Assembly: GCF_000949135.2 (NCBI RefSeq)
Contig: NZ_JTAN02000021.1
Coordinates: 372,001-436,000, forward strand
DNA length: 64,000 nucleotides
DNA from: Burkholderia sp. USMB20
GTDB taxonomy: Bacteria; Pseudomonadota; Gammaproteobacteria; Burkholderiales; Burkholderiaceae
Direction: 5' to 3'
The notes beneath the pieces were generated by a model. It was not told the origin of the DNA. It did not search any database and worked only from the letters and a program-made list of their open reading frames with translations. Position 1 is the stretch's first letter, and each line of letters starts with the position of its first letter. Below are positions 10,248 to 18,858 of this stretch, in pieces. Position numbers and translations under genes: made by a program.

Positions 10248-11153
10248 TTACGCGCCGCACTGCGCGACCACTTCGTTCACCGCGCGCTGCACGTCGCCGC
10301 GCCGGTAGCGCAGCAGCGCGATATCGGCCGGGTCCGGCTCGTACGCCACGACGTTGCCGCGCCCCGTATAGATCGCGATGTCCGGCAGCAGCGGATGCTC
10401 CTGGTCGAGCGACGGCACCGGCTGCGGATTGCCGGCCGCGCGAAAGAATGCCGCGAAGTAGTCGGCGAAGCTCAGGTTCTCGTCGCCGACGAGATAGGCC
10501 TTGCCGGATTCGCCGCGTTGCAGCGCGCCCCAGATCGCTTCCGACAGCGATTGCGTCGAGATGAAGTTGCTGCCGCCGGCCGGCCCGTACACCGGCAGCC
10601 CCGCGAGCTTGCCCTGCGCATAGCCCGTGTACGCGGCGAACATCTCGTTGCGCAGCCCCGGCACCGAGCCGACCACGAACGGCGCATTCACGCTGCACAC
10701 CGCGAACGACGGCGACGCGAGCGCGCGCACGCGCTCGTCCGCGAGATGGCGCGAGCGCACGTACGGCACCGTGTCGACGAGCGCCGGCGCGACCTGCGGA
10801 TAGAAGCTGCCGACCAGCACCGCGCGCTTCACGCCCGCGTCGCGCGCGAGCGCGAAGAAGCGCGGCACCGCGTCGACGTTCGCGCGTTCCCAGTGCGCGG
10901 CTTCGTCGGTGCCGGGCGGCAGGTGGCGAATGTCGTTGCCGGCCGCGAACACGACCGCGTCGAATGGCGCGAGATCGTCGCGCGTGAAGTTGCCGGCGAC
11001 GTAGTCGCGCAGCAGCACGTCGAATTGCGCGAGCGCGCTGCCCGGCGCGGGCGGCTTGCGCGCGGCGAGCGTCACGTCGTTGCCTTGCGCGCGCAGATGC
11101 AATGCGGCGTGGCCGCCGATGAGGCCGGTACCGCCGATGATCAGGATTTTCAT
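10248..11153 (-). CDS. NAD-dependent epimerase/dehydratase-like protein
   Basis: A 301-residue extended/atypical SDR with N-terminal Rossmann motif GGTGLIGGHAA at residues 7-17. The canonical YxxxK is not obvious in the middle (VGSFYPQVAP is the nearest), so it may be a binding or non-classical reductase member. It starts with ATG at 11153. It is the last gene of a five-gene minus-strand group (SnoaL, SDR, SDR, SDR, this), 78 nt after the SDR. A role in reduction or epimerisation in the pathway is inferred. Confidence 0.75.
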   Translation of the reverse strand: MKILIIGGTGLIGGHAALHLRAQGNDVTLAARKPPAPGSALAQFDVLLRDYVAGNFTRDDLAPFDAVVFAAGNDIRHLPPGTDEAAHWERANVDAVPRFFALARDAGVKRAVLVGSFYPQVAPALVDTVPYVRSRHLADERVRALASPSFAVCSVNAPFVVGSVPGLRNEMFAAYTGYAQGKLAGLPVYGPAGGSNFISTQSLSEAIWGALQRGESGKAYLVGDENLSFADYFAAFFRAAGNPQPVPSLDQEHPLLPDIAIYTGRGNVVAYEPDPADIALLRYRRGDVQRAVNEVVAQCGA

Positions 11154-11231
11154 GGTGTCTCCGGTGGCGGCGCCGCTGCGCCGCTTGAATTGAACCGACG
11201 ATTGAACGGACGAATCCGTGCGGAACGTCGC

Positions 11232-12068
11232 TCAGAAATTGAAGCCGTTGCCGGTGACGACCGGCATGTTGGTCCAGAATCCGTTCGGATCGCGATACCA
11301 GCCGGCCGCCGCGAGTGCGCCGCCGTCGACGTGCAGCGTCGTGCCGGTGACCCATGCGGCGAGCGGGCTCGCGAGGAACAGCGCGGCGCCCGCGATGTCG
11401 CCGGCCACACCGAAGCGCCCGAGCGGAATCCAGCGCGGGATGTGCTCGCGATGTTCGGCCGCGACCATTGCGCTGACCGGCACCTGCGGCGTCTCGGTGG
11501 TCTCCGGCGCGATCTGGTTCACGCGGATGCCGGCCGGCCCGAGTTCGAGCGCGAGGCTTTTCGTGAAGCCGGTCAGCGCGGCCTTGAACGACGCGTACAC
11601 GGTGCAGTTCGGAATCGCGCGAAAGCCCTCGATCGACGACACGCCGACGATGCTGCTGCCCGCGCCGCGCTTGCGCAGCAACGGCAGCATCGCGCGCGTG
11701 ACGACGAACACCTGGCGCAGGTTCACGTCGAACAGCCGCGCGATGTCGTCGTCAGTATGGTCGTCGAACGGCTTCGCGATCTGCAGGAAATCGCCGACGT
11801 TGTTGACGAGCACGTCGAGCCCGCCGAAGCGGGCGTCGATCGTCCGCGCGAACGCGTTGACCTCGTCGCGGCGTGTGACGTCCACGGTGCCGACCAGCGC
11901 GTCGACGCCCGCGGCTTCGAGTGCCTGACGCACGTCCTGCGCGCGGGCGGGATCGACCTCGGCCACCACGACCCGCGCGCCCGCCGCGCCGAACGCTTGC
12001 GCGCACGCGCGGCCGATGCCCGCGCCGCCGCCGGTGACCAGCACGGTCTTGCCGGAAAAGGAAATCAT
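11232..12068 (-). CDS. Short-chain dehydrogenase/reductase 4
   Basis: A 278-residue SDR starting MISFSGKTVLVTGGGAGIG. The start is supported by AAGGAG 10 nt before the ATG at 12068; an upstream TTG start would lack this site. It has TGGGAGIGRA, LVNNVG, a serine in GVSSIEG and catalytic YASFK. The C-terminus, rich in Trp, Asn and Gly, is longer than usual (about 25 extra residues). It sits 40 nt downstream of SDR 5 and is likely cotranscribed. Confidence 0.87.
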   Translation of the reverse strand: MISFSGKTVLVTGGGAGIGRACAQAFGAAGARVVVAEVDPARAQDVRQALEAAGVDALVGTVDVTRRDEVNAFARTIDARFGGLDVLVNNVGDFLQIAKPFDDHTDDDIARLFDVNLRQVFVVTRAMLPLLRKRGAGSSIVGVSSIEGFRAIPNCTVYASFKAALTGFTKSLALELGPAGIRVNQIAPETTETPQVPVSAMVAAEHREHIPRWIPLGRFGVAGDIAGAALFLASPLAAWVTGTTLHVDGGALAAAGWYRDPNGFWTNMPVVTGNGFNF

Positions 12069-12108
12069 CGGAACGCTACTCCTTCGAACGGAAAAGCCAC
12101 GCGCCGCA

Positions 12109-12867
12109 TCACAGCGACGCAACCAGTTGCGCGTTGTCGATCCGCAGCTCCGCGCCGTTCACGAAGCGCGATTCGTCGGATGCGAGGAACAGCACGAGAT
12201 TCGCGACGTCCTGCGGATCGCACATGCGTGCCATCGGATCGTTGCCGATGCCGAGATCGGCCGGATCGAGGCCGGGCATCAGCGCCTGCGTCATCGGTGT
12301 CCAGATGCCGTCCGGATGGATCGAGTTGCAGCGGATCCGGTAGCCGCTGCGCTTGCAGTGGACGGCGACGCTGCGCGCGAGCGCCGTCACCGCGCCTTTC
12401 GAGCCGGTGTACGCGCACATCATCGGCAGGCCGCCGAGCGCGGCGACCGACGACATCATCACGATCGAGCCCGGCGTGTCGTTGTGCTTCATCGCGCCGA
12501 TCGCGTACTTGCAGCCGAGAAAGTAGCCGTCCGCGTTGACGCGCAGCACGCGTCGCCAGGTGTCGAGGCTCGTGTCCTCGATCGAGCCGACCGGGCAGAT
12601 CGCCGCGTTGTTGACGAGCACGTCGAGGCGGCCGAAGCGCTCGAGCGTCGACGCGATCGCGTGCCGCCAGCCGTCTTCGTCGGCGATGTCCTGATGGACG
12701 AACAGCGCGGTGTCGCCGATCTCGCGCGCGAGTGCGCGGCCCGCATCCTTGTCGATGTCGGTGAGCACCACGCGCGCGCCTTCGGCGGCGAGCAGCAGCG
12801 CATCCGCGCGGCCGACGCCGCTCGCCGCGCCGGTGATCAGCGCGACCTTGTTTGCGACTCGATTCAT
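12109..12867 (-). CDS. Short-chain dehydrogenase/reductase 5
   Basis: A 252-residue classical SDR starting MNRVANKVALITGAASGVG, with LVNNAA, MMSSVAALGG and catalytic YTGSK. It has an unusual CKYAIG and an HCKRSGYRIRCNSIHPDG stretch before the substrate loop. That HP-D-G pattern and the ATG at 12867 match hydroxysteroid-type SDRs in outline only. It is in the middle of the minus-strand operon, 40 nt after SDR 6. Confidence 0.86.
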   Translation of the reverse strand: MNRVANKVALITGAASGVGRADALLLAAEGARVVLTDIDKDAGRALAREIGDTALFVHQDIADEDGWRHAIASTLERFGRLDVLVNNAAICPVGSIEDTSLDTWRRVLRVNADGYFLGCKYAIGAMKHNDTPGSIVMMSSVAALGGLPMMCAYTGSKGAVTALARSVAVHCKRSGYRIRCNSIHPDGIWTPMTQALMPGLDPADLGIGNDPMARMCDPQDVANLVLFLASDESRFVNGAELRIDNAQLVASL

Positions 12868-12907
12868 GTCCGGTCGATTTCCTGTGACGTTGAAAGAAGG
12901 CGGGCGC

Positions 12908-13765
12908 TCATGCGGCGCCCGGCGCACGGCCGGCCTTGACCGCGTCGAGCGCGGCCGCGCCGTAGATCTGCGCGATGGTGGCGTCGACGCGCGGGTTGGC
13001 GCGCAGCTCGTGGCCGCCGTCGACCGCGAAGCTCTGGCCGGTGACCCAGCCCGACTCGGGACCCGCGAGATAGCGCACCGCGTGCGCGATCGCTTCCGGC
13101 TCGCCGAGTGAGCCGAGCGGAATCTGGTCGAGGAAGCTGTCGACGAGCGCCCGGTTGTCGAACATCGGCGCGGTGGCTTCCGAGCGCGTGAGGCCCGGCC
13201 GCACCGCGTTCACGCGGATCCTCGCGCCGGCCAGTTCCTCGGCGGCCCCGCGCACCAGCGCTTCGAGCGCGGCCTTCGCGGTGCAGTACGCGGTCAGCCA
13301 GCGGAAATTGATCTGCGCGGCCGTCGACGAGATGCAGACGATCGTGCCGCCGCCGCTGTCGGCGAGCCGCGGCGCGGCGTGGCGGATCGCGGCGAACGCG
13401 CTGTTCAGGTTCAGCTCGATTTCCGCGCGGAAGCTGTCGGCGTCGTGCATCAGCAGCGGCCGGAACCCGGCGCCGCCGACGGTCGGCACGACGATGTCGA
13501 GCCGGCCGTCGAGCGCCCACGCGGTATCCAGCGCCGCCTGCAGGTCGCCGTCGTCGCAGGCGTCGCCGGCATGGATCGCGACGCGGCTGCCGGGCAGCGT
13601 GTCGGTCACGTGCCGCTGCGTGCGTTCGAGTGCATCGCGGCGGCGGCCCATCAGCACGACGGCCGCGCCATCGGCGGCAAGCGCGCGCGCACAGGCCGCG
13701 CCGATGCCGCCGGCGCCGCCCGTGACGAGCGCGGTGCGGCCGGCGAGGGGAAGGGATGCGTGCAT
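12908..13765 (-). CDS. Short-chain dehydrogenase/reductase 6
   Basis: A 285-residue SDR starting MHASLPLAGRTALVTGGAGG. It has GGAGGIGAACA, but the usual NNAG is replaced by VPTVGGAG, and catalytic ISSTAAQ and YCTAK follow. About 30 extra residues at the C-terminus (VDATIAQIYGAAALD) follow the usual DGG end. It begins 3 nt after the stop of the third SnoaL gene, so coupling is tight. Confidence 0.85.
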   Translation of the reverse strand: MHASLPLAGRTALVTGGAGGIGAACARALAADGAAVVLMGRRRDALERTQRHVTDTLPGSRVAIHAGDACDDGDLQAALDTAWALDGRLDIVVPTVGGAGFRPLLMHDADSFRAEIELNLNSAFAAIRHAAPRLADSGGGTIVCISSTAAQINFRWLTAYCTAKAALEALVRGAAEELAGARIRVNAVRPGLTRSEATAPMFDNRALVDSFLDQIPLGSLGEPEAIAHAVRYLAGPESGWVTGQSFAVDGGHELRANPRVDATIAQIYGAAALDAVKAGRAPGAA

Positions 13766-13768
13766 CGT

Positions 13769-14185
13769 TCAGCCCTCCAGCGGCAGGTCTTGCGACCAGT
13801 CGACGTGCAGCGTGCGCGCGGCGAAGCGCCACGTGCCGCCGTCGAACACGCAGCGGTCGCGATAGCGCAGCCCCCAGTCGAGCTTGCGCTTCACGCCGTC
13901 GCGCACGTACACGTGGCACGCGAGGCAGTAGGTCTCGACGTCGGCCTCGCCGCCGTCGAGCGTGGCGAGCTGGTTGTGCACGTGATGCTGGGTGGTTTCG
14001 TAGCGCTCGATCACGCGCATGCCGGCGACGATCGCATCGCGGTCGTCGAAACGGAAACCGGGGCCCTCGAGCTGGGCGTCGGCGGTGAAGAGGGTGGCGA
14101 GGCGCGGCCAGTCGCGCCGGTCGACGGCCTGCGCGTAACGGCACGCGAGTTCGTACAGCGCGTGGCGGGGATTCGAATCGGTCAT
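13769..14185 (-). CDS. SnoaL-like (NTF2-fold) protein C
   Basis: A 138-residue NTF2-fold protein starting MTDSNPRHALYELACRYAQ; the start at 14185 has GGGAG a few nt upstream. Pocket residues typical of the family are visible: Tyr and Asp in CRYAQAVDRRDW and His in TTQHHVHNQ. It is first in the minus-strand operon SnoaL-SDR-SDR-SDR-epimerase, mirroring the SnoaL-SDR-SDR-SDR order on the other side of pckG. A dehydratase or isomerase function is inferred. Confidence 0.77.
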   Translation of the reverse strand: MTDSNPRHALYELACRYAQAVDRRDWPRLATLFTADAQLEGPGFRFDDRDAIVAGMRVIERYETTQHHVHNQLATLDGGEADVETYCLACHVYVRDGVKRKLDWGLRYRDRCVFDGGTWRFAARTLHVDWSQDLPLEG

Positions 14186-14645
14186 GCGGTACTCCCGTGA
14201 ATGAACGGAAAGACTCGGTCGCGCCGCGAGCGCGGACGCGACGGCATTGCGACGTCGACTCGCAGGTTCGCATCCGGCCGCGCGATCCTCATCATCCATA
14301 CGGAGCAGGGGCACGATCAGGGAAAACACCGGCGCGACAGCCGTGCATCGTCCGATGGTGCGATGCGGCGGCGAACGCGCGGCGCGTGCCCGAAGATCGC
14401 GCGCCCCGTCACGACGGGCTGCGGTACGCGGTTTTCCGATCGCGACGCCGCTACCACCGCTCGGCGATGCTGCGACGCCGCACGTTCCGTCAGGGGCCGC
14501 TTCGCGTTTGCCCCTAGTCGAAATGGACGATGGCCGGCGGGCCGGCGCTGGCTACCGTGCAGTCATCCGGTGCGGTTGCCTGTTTGCCCGAGGCCAGTGC
14601 GCCGGACACGAACCGCGATAGCGGCCAACCGGAGGGGACACGATC
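14186..14645. promoter_or_regulatory. Intergenic region upstream of SnoaL C, with palindrome
   Basis: 460 bp without a convincing gene. At 14346-14357 lies the palindrome CATCG-TC-CGATG, overlapping the 12-mer shared with 4431-4442. It presumably carries the promoter of the minus-strand operon and, at its right end, a strong ribosome-binding site for the small gene at 14646. Confidence 0.45.
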
Positions 14646-14855
14646 ATGAGACTGACGACTCGCAAGCTGTGCGTATTGGCGATGGGTGCGTTCGCGGCGA
14701 TGGTGATCGCGCGATATGGCGCTGATCAGGTCCCGGCGCCGCCGTATGCGGCCGGCATCCTGCAATGCCGCTCGCTCGATGCGAACGGCCTGCCGACCGG
14801 TTGCGTGCCGATCGATCCCTCGCGCTTCGGTTTCGCCGCACTGCGCGGCATGTGA
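14646..14855 (+). CDS. Small exported or membrane-anchored protein, unknown
   Basis: A 69-residue protein preceded by a good ribosome-binding site (GGAGGGG about 8 nt before ATG). Residues 1-7 are basic and 8-22 hydrophobic (CVLAMGAFAAMVIA), giving a signal peptide or single membrane anchor. The rest is short and contains two cysteines (QCRS and TGCVP) that could form a disulfide in the periplasm. No family was recognised. It lies between the SnoaL operon and the flavin dehydrogenase. Confidence 0.5.
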   Translation: MRLTTRKLCVLAMGAFAAMVIARYGADQVPAPPYAAGILQCRSLDANGLPTGCVPIDPSRFGFAALRGM

Positions 14856-15157
14856 CGACGGCGCGGCCGCGCGCCGCGCCGACTCGATGTCACGTTGACG
14901 CCGTCACGATGCGACGGCGACCGGGTGGACGGCGTTCGCGCAGCGCAGTGTCGAGGCGCGGCGCGCTCGCGGCAGTTCGTCCGGCGTGTGCATGCCCCCG
15001 GCTTGGCTCGCCGCTGCCGCTCGATTTCCCCGTCGACGACGCGGCGTTCGCGTGCCTGCGATCGCTCGCATCGACGTCGCGCCGGCCTGCCGGGCCGGCC
15101 GCGCAGCGCCCCGACCACCGCCTTTCACCGAATCCCTTCACGCAGACCCTTGCCTCC
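14856..15157. other. Intergenic region before flavin dehydrogenase
   Basis: 302 bp in which no gene, hairpin or clear promoter was seen. The frame of the flavin dehydrogenase stays open through it, but codon content is unlike the gene. Confidence 0.4.
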
Positions 15158-16654
15158 ATGTCATCCGAATACTCCCTCACTCGCCCCCTGAACGTCCGCG
15201 ACGTCCATCGCTGGGACGCCGAACACGACGTCGTGATCGTCGGCTTCGGCGCGGCCGGCGCGTGCGCGGCGATCGAAGCCGCGAGCGCCGGCGCCGACAC
15301 GCTGATCGTCGAGCGCGCGTCGAGCTACGGCGGCACGAGCGCGCTGTCCGGCGGCGAAATCTACCTCGGCGGCAGCGGCGGCACGCCCGCGCAGCGGCAG
15401 GCCGGCTTCAGCGACGACACCGAGGACCTGTACCGCTACCTGATGCTCGCGGGCGGCCGCGATGCCGACGAGGCGAAGGTGCGCCTCTATGCGAACGAGA
15501 GCCTCGCGCATCACGACTGGCTGGTCGCGCAGGGCGTCACGTACAAGAACACGTTCATTGCCGAGCGGATCGTCGAGCCGGAAACCGACGACTGCCTGAT
15601 CTGGTCGGGCAGCGAGGAGGCCTGGCCGTTCAGCGAGAGCGCGAAGCCGTGTCCGCGCGGCCACACGCCGCAATGGCCGGGCTGGGGCGGCGGGCAGATG
15701 CTGATGCGCGTGCTGGCCGAGCGCGTCCAGGCGCTCGGCGTGTCGACGCGCTACGACACGCGCGCACAGGCGCTGATCGTCGACGATGCCGGCGCGGTGC
15801 GCGGCGTCGTGCTGCGCGCGTACGGCGAGACGGCGTTCGTGCGGGCGCGTCGCGCGGTGATCCTGTGCGCGGGCGGCTTCGCGATGAACCGCGATATGGT
15901 GCGCCGGCATGCGCCGCAGTTCCTGCGCTCGGTCGAACCGATCGGCAGCCCCGGCGACGACGGCTCGGGCATCCTGCTCGGCCAGAGCGCGGGCGGCGCC
16001 GCGATCCACATGGATCAGGGTTTCGTCAGCCTGCCGTTCTACGCGCCAGAATCGCTGATCCGCGGGATCTTCGTGAACGCACGCGGGCAGCGGTTCATCA
16101 ACGAGGACGGCTATCACGGCCGCACGGGCCACCACGCGTTCCACCAGGCCGACGACCGGATCTACCTGCTGGTCGACCAGGCGACCTACCAGGAGCCGCC
16201 GGACATTGCGCGGATCGGCATCGCGGCGGCCGGCGAGACCTGGGACGAAGTCGAGCGCGACCTGCAGATGCCGGCCGGCACGCTGACGGCGACCGTCGAC
16301 GTCTACAACCGTCACGCGGCCAAAGGCGTCGATCCGCTGTTCCACAAGGCGAAGAAATGGTTGCAGCCGCTGATCGAGCCGCCGTTCGTCGCGCTCGACT
16401 GCCGGATCGATTACGCGTTCTACCCGCATTTCACGCTGGGCGGGCTCGATACGCTGCCGACCGGGCAGGTGCTCGACGCGGCGCGCACGCCGGTGGCGGG
16501 CCTCTATGCGGCCGGCCGCACGACCTGCGGGCTGCCGCGCTGGGGGGCAGGCTACAGCTCGGGGCTGTCGCTGGCCGATGCGACGTTCTTCGGCCGGCAG
16601 GCAGGTCGTCATGCCGCAAGTGCGGCGAGCGACGCGTTGCACGGCGTCGCGTAG
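15158..16654 (+). CDS. FAD-dependent dehydrogenase (ketosteroid dehydrogenase / fumarate reductase flavoprotein family)
   Basis: A 498-residue flavoprotein, start MSSEYSLTRPLN at 15158. The N-terminal dinucleotide motif VIVGFGAAGACAAIEA (about residues 25-40) is followed by ERASSYGGTSALSGG, and a C-terminal FAD segment GLYAAGRTTCG...GYSSGLSLADA is present. Related enzymes are 3-ketosteroid delta-1-dehydrogenase and soluble fumarate reductases. Lengths and motifs fit either, and desaturation of a cyclic ketone is the attractive reading because of the adjacent SDR/SnoaL genes. It ends at a strong terminator shared with the convergent phosphoesterase gene. Confidence 0.85.
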   Translation: MSSEYSLTRPLNVRDVHRWDAEHDVVIVGFGAAGACAAIEAASAGADTLIVERASSYGGTSALSGGEIYLGGSGGTPAQRQAGFSDDTEDLYRYLMLAGGRDADEAKVRLYANESLAHHDWLVAQGVTYKNTFIAERIVEPETDDCLIWSGSEEAWPFSESAKPCPRGHTPQWPGWGGGQMLMRVLAERVQALGVSTRYDTRAQALIVDDAGAVRGVVLRAYGETAFVRARRAVILCAGGFAMNRDMVRRHAPQFLRSVEPIGSPGDDGSGILLGQSAGGAAIHMDQGFVSLPFYAPESLIRGIFVNARGQRFINEDGYHGRTGHHAFHQADDRIYLLVDQATYQEPPDIARIGIAAAGETWDEVERDLQMPAGTLTATVDVYNRHAAKGVDPLFHKAKKWLQPLIEPPFVALDCRIDYAFYPHFTLGGLDTLPTGQVLDAARTPVAGLYAAGRTTCGLPRWGAGYSSGLSLADATFFGRQAGRHAASAASDALHGVA

Positions 16655-16712
16655 CGTCGCCTGCGCGGAGCAGGATCGCGGATCGCGGATCGCAGAACGC
16701 ACACGGCAAAAC

Positions 16713-16755
16713 ACGACGCCCCGGGCAACCGCGTTGCACCGGGGCGTCGTCGTTT
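16713..16755. terminator. Terminator between convergent flavoprotein and phosphoesterase genes
   Basis: A 12-bp perfect stem (16713-16724 with 16739-16750), a 14-nt loop and a short CGTTT tail. It probably works in both directions. Confidence 0.75.
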
Positions 16756-16776
16756 CGGCGAGGCGTCAGTCGTTCG

Positions 16777-18441
16777 TCAGCCGAGATCGAGCGCGTTCGT
16801 CAGATCGCCCGGCGGCGTCGCACCGCGCGACGCGAACGCCTTGTCGCGCGCGGCGACGCCGTCGAGCGGCGCGAGCCCGTGCACGCGGCTGATGAAGCGC
16901 AGGATCGAGTTCGTGTAGTACATCGTGTGGTCGACGTAACCCTTCTTCGCGAACGGCGAGATCACGAGCGCCGGAATCCGCGAGCCGGGGCCCCAGCGAT
17001 CGCCGACCGGCGGCGCGACGTGATCCCACCAGCCGCCGTTCTCGTCGTGCGTCATCACGATCACCGTGTTCGCCCACTGCGGGCCGCGCCGGATGCGTTC
17101 GATCACGTGCGCGATGTGACGATCGCCGGATTCGACGTCCGCATAACCCGCGTGCATGTTCAGGTTGCCCTGCGGCTTGTAGAACGCGACGGCGGGCAGG
17201 CGGCCCGCGTCGATGTCGGCGATGAAATGATTGGTCGACGGCTCGTCGCCGAGGCCCGCATCGCGCAGGTGCTTGCGGCGCGCGTCGGTGCCCGGCGCGT
17301 AGTTCACGAAGTAGTTGAACGGCTGATGGTGGTACTGGAAATCCGGCACCATGCCGGTGTCGCGGTGCTCGAGCGCGTACTGCCACGCGCCGCTGTACCA
17401 CGCCCAGTCGACGTTCTTCTCCGACAGGCGGTCGCCGATCGTTGCATGGCCTTGCGGCGGGATCACGCGATGATCGGACGGATCCGCATACGCGGCGTTG
17501 CCCGGATCGGCCGGCGGCACGTAGCTCGGCTGATACGGCGGCGCCATCGTGTTGACGCCGTAGCCATCGGGCGTCAGCGGGCCGTCGACCGCGAACTTCG
17601 GCGGGCCGTCGAGCGCGGACGCGGGCGAATCGGCGGCGAGCGTCAGGCGCGTGCCGGCCGGATCGTCGCCGTCGACCTTCGACAGCAGCTTCGCCGCATG
17701 CGGATGCTTGTGCGCATCCGGATACATCGGCGGCTGCGCGGAAATCAGGAACATGTGGTTCAGCCACGAACCGCCGAAGGCCGCCATGAAGAAGTTGTCG
17801 CACAGCGTGTATTGCCGTGCGAGGTTCCACAGCCGCAGCGTGTCGGCGGAATTGCGGTAATGGCCCATCACGAGGCCGCCGGAATCGGCCCACGCGGCGA
17901 ACTGGTCGTTGCGGCCCGCGGCGATCTGCATCTGGTTCTGGTAGAAGCGGTGCCACAGGTCGCGCGTGATCACGCCGTTCGGCAGCGGCTTGCCCTGCGC
18001 GTCTGCGATCCGGAACGGCGCGTTCGGCAGCTTGTCGATGTCGCGCTCGGCGATCGCGTAGCGCTGGCCGCCGACTTCCTGCGCCTGCGGCACGAGCCCG
18101 CCCCAGATCTTCGGCAGCACCGGCAGCGGCGTCTTGCCGTCGCGATCGAGCTGCCGCGCGTGCTCGGGTTTCACCTCGCTCAGCGGATATTGCACGCCCG
18201 GGAAATCGCCGTACAGGTTCGCGAAGCTGCGGTTCTCCGCATAGATCACGACGATGTGGCGCACCTGCCGGCGCAGCGCGTCGTCGAGCCGCAGGTCGGC
18301 GGCCGAGCGCGGCGCGCTGCCCGGCGTGGTCTCGCAGCCGCCGAGCGCGACGCCCGCGCTGAGCGCGGCGAGGCCGCCGAGCATGCGGCGGCGGTCGGGA
18401 TCGGCGGGAAGGTCGTCGGGGCGATCGGGGGTGTCGTTCAC
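16777..18441 (-). CDS. AcpA-type acid phosphatase / phospholipase C family phosphoesterase, Tat lipoprotein-like
   Basis: A 554-residue member of the phosphoesterase family containing AcpA acid phosphatases and phospholipases C. The N-terminus has an RRRM twin-arginine-like motif (residues 17-20), a hydrophobic stretch and a lipobox-like ALGGC ending at C36, so export and lipid anchoring are likely. Metal-site motifs are visible: VVIYAENRSFANLYG near residue 64 and VMTHDENGGWWDHV near the end. The start is GTG at 18441, supported by GAGGAG 8 nt upstream. A PhoB-box-like repeat lies 118 nt upstream. Role: extracytoplasmic phosphate release from phosphomonoesters or phospholipids. Confidence 0.87.
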   Translation of the reverse strand: MNDTPDRPDDLPADPDRRRMLGGLAALSAGVALGGCETTPGSAPRSAADLRLDDALRRQVRHIVVIYAENRSFANLYGDFPGVQYPLSEVKPEHARQLDRDGKTPLPVLPKIWGGLVPQAQEVGGQRYAIAERDIDKLPNAPFRIADAQGKPLPNGVITRDLWHRFYQNQMQIAAGRNDQFAAWADSGGLVMGHYRNSADTLRLWNLARQYTLCDNFFMAAFGGSWLNHMFLISAQPPMYPDAHKHPHAAKLLSKVDGDDPAGTRLTLAADSPASALDGPPKFAVDGPLTPDGYGVNTMAPPYQPSYVPPADPGNAAYADPSDHRVIPPQGHATIGDRLSEKNVDWAWYSGAWQYALEHRDTGMVPDFQYHHQPFNYFVNYAPGTDARRKHLRDAGLGDEPSTNHFIADIDAGRLPAVAFYKPQGNLNMHAGYADVESGDRHIAHVIERIRRGPQWANTVIVMTHDENGGWWDHVAPPVGDRWGPGSRIPALVISPFAKKGYVDHTMYYTNSILRFISRVHGLAPLDGVAARDKAFASRGATPPGDLTNALDLG

Positions 18442-18858
18442 GTCGTGTGCTCCTCGGATGGGCGGTTGTCGTTCGATGCGCGGCAGCGTCGCACAGCCTG
18501 CCGCGACGCGCGGCGGGACGCAACGGCCGGCGTCGCGCCCGGGCGCGGGCGACGCCGACTGTCACTAAAATGTCACGAACGCGACTATAACGCGGCCGGC
18601 GGCGTCGATGAAAGGCGTTCGTCGGACAATGCGCGACGTCCGCGCGCGAACTAGACTTGAATCACGGGCGGCGCGTTGCGGCGCGTTGCCCGCGCGAACG
18701 GCGCCCGGCGGCGCCGTCGCGGTGTCATTCATGCGACGAAACGAGGCGACGATGGCGCGGATCCATTCCGTTTGCGCGTGGCCGGCGATGCCGCGCGCCG
18801 ACCGGGCGCGCGTGCACGCGTAAGCGCGCGCGTCGACGCGCGCGGCCGGCCCGATGCC
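18442..18858. promoter_or_regulatory. Divergent region between phosphoesterase and second ftsH
   Basis: 417 bp with no convincing gene. The AT-poor DNA is broken by a short AT-rich patch near 18559-18591 that contains a Pho-box-like direct repeat and a TATAAC element. Confidence 0.45.
18559..18576. promoter_or_regulatory. PhoB-box-like direct repeat
   Basis: CTGTCACTAAAATGTCAC carries two TGTCA repeats spaced 11 bp apart and matches about 14 of 18 positions of the classical enterobacterial Pho box. A TATAAC lies 9 bp to the right, so as a promoter it would face ftsH. The acid phosphatase gene on the other side is the more natural phosphate target. Confidence 0.45.

Noticed and set aside
14765-15157. 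N-terminal extension of the flavin dehydrogenase in the open frame
   Set aside because: Codon content is unlike the gene and the family begins near the nucleotide-binding motif. The ATG at 15158 fits.
18676-18858. 61-residue extension of the FtsH paralog
   Set aside because: Arg-rich, no membrane character, while [11 protein letters not shown] at 18859 starts a normal FtsH N-terminus.
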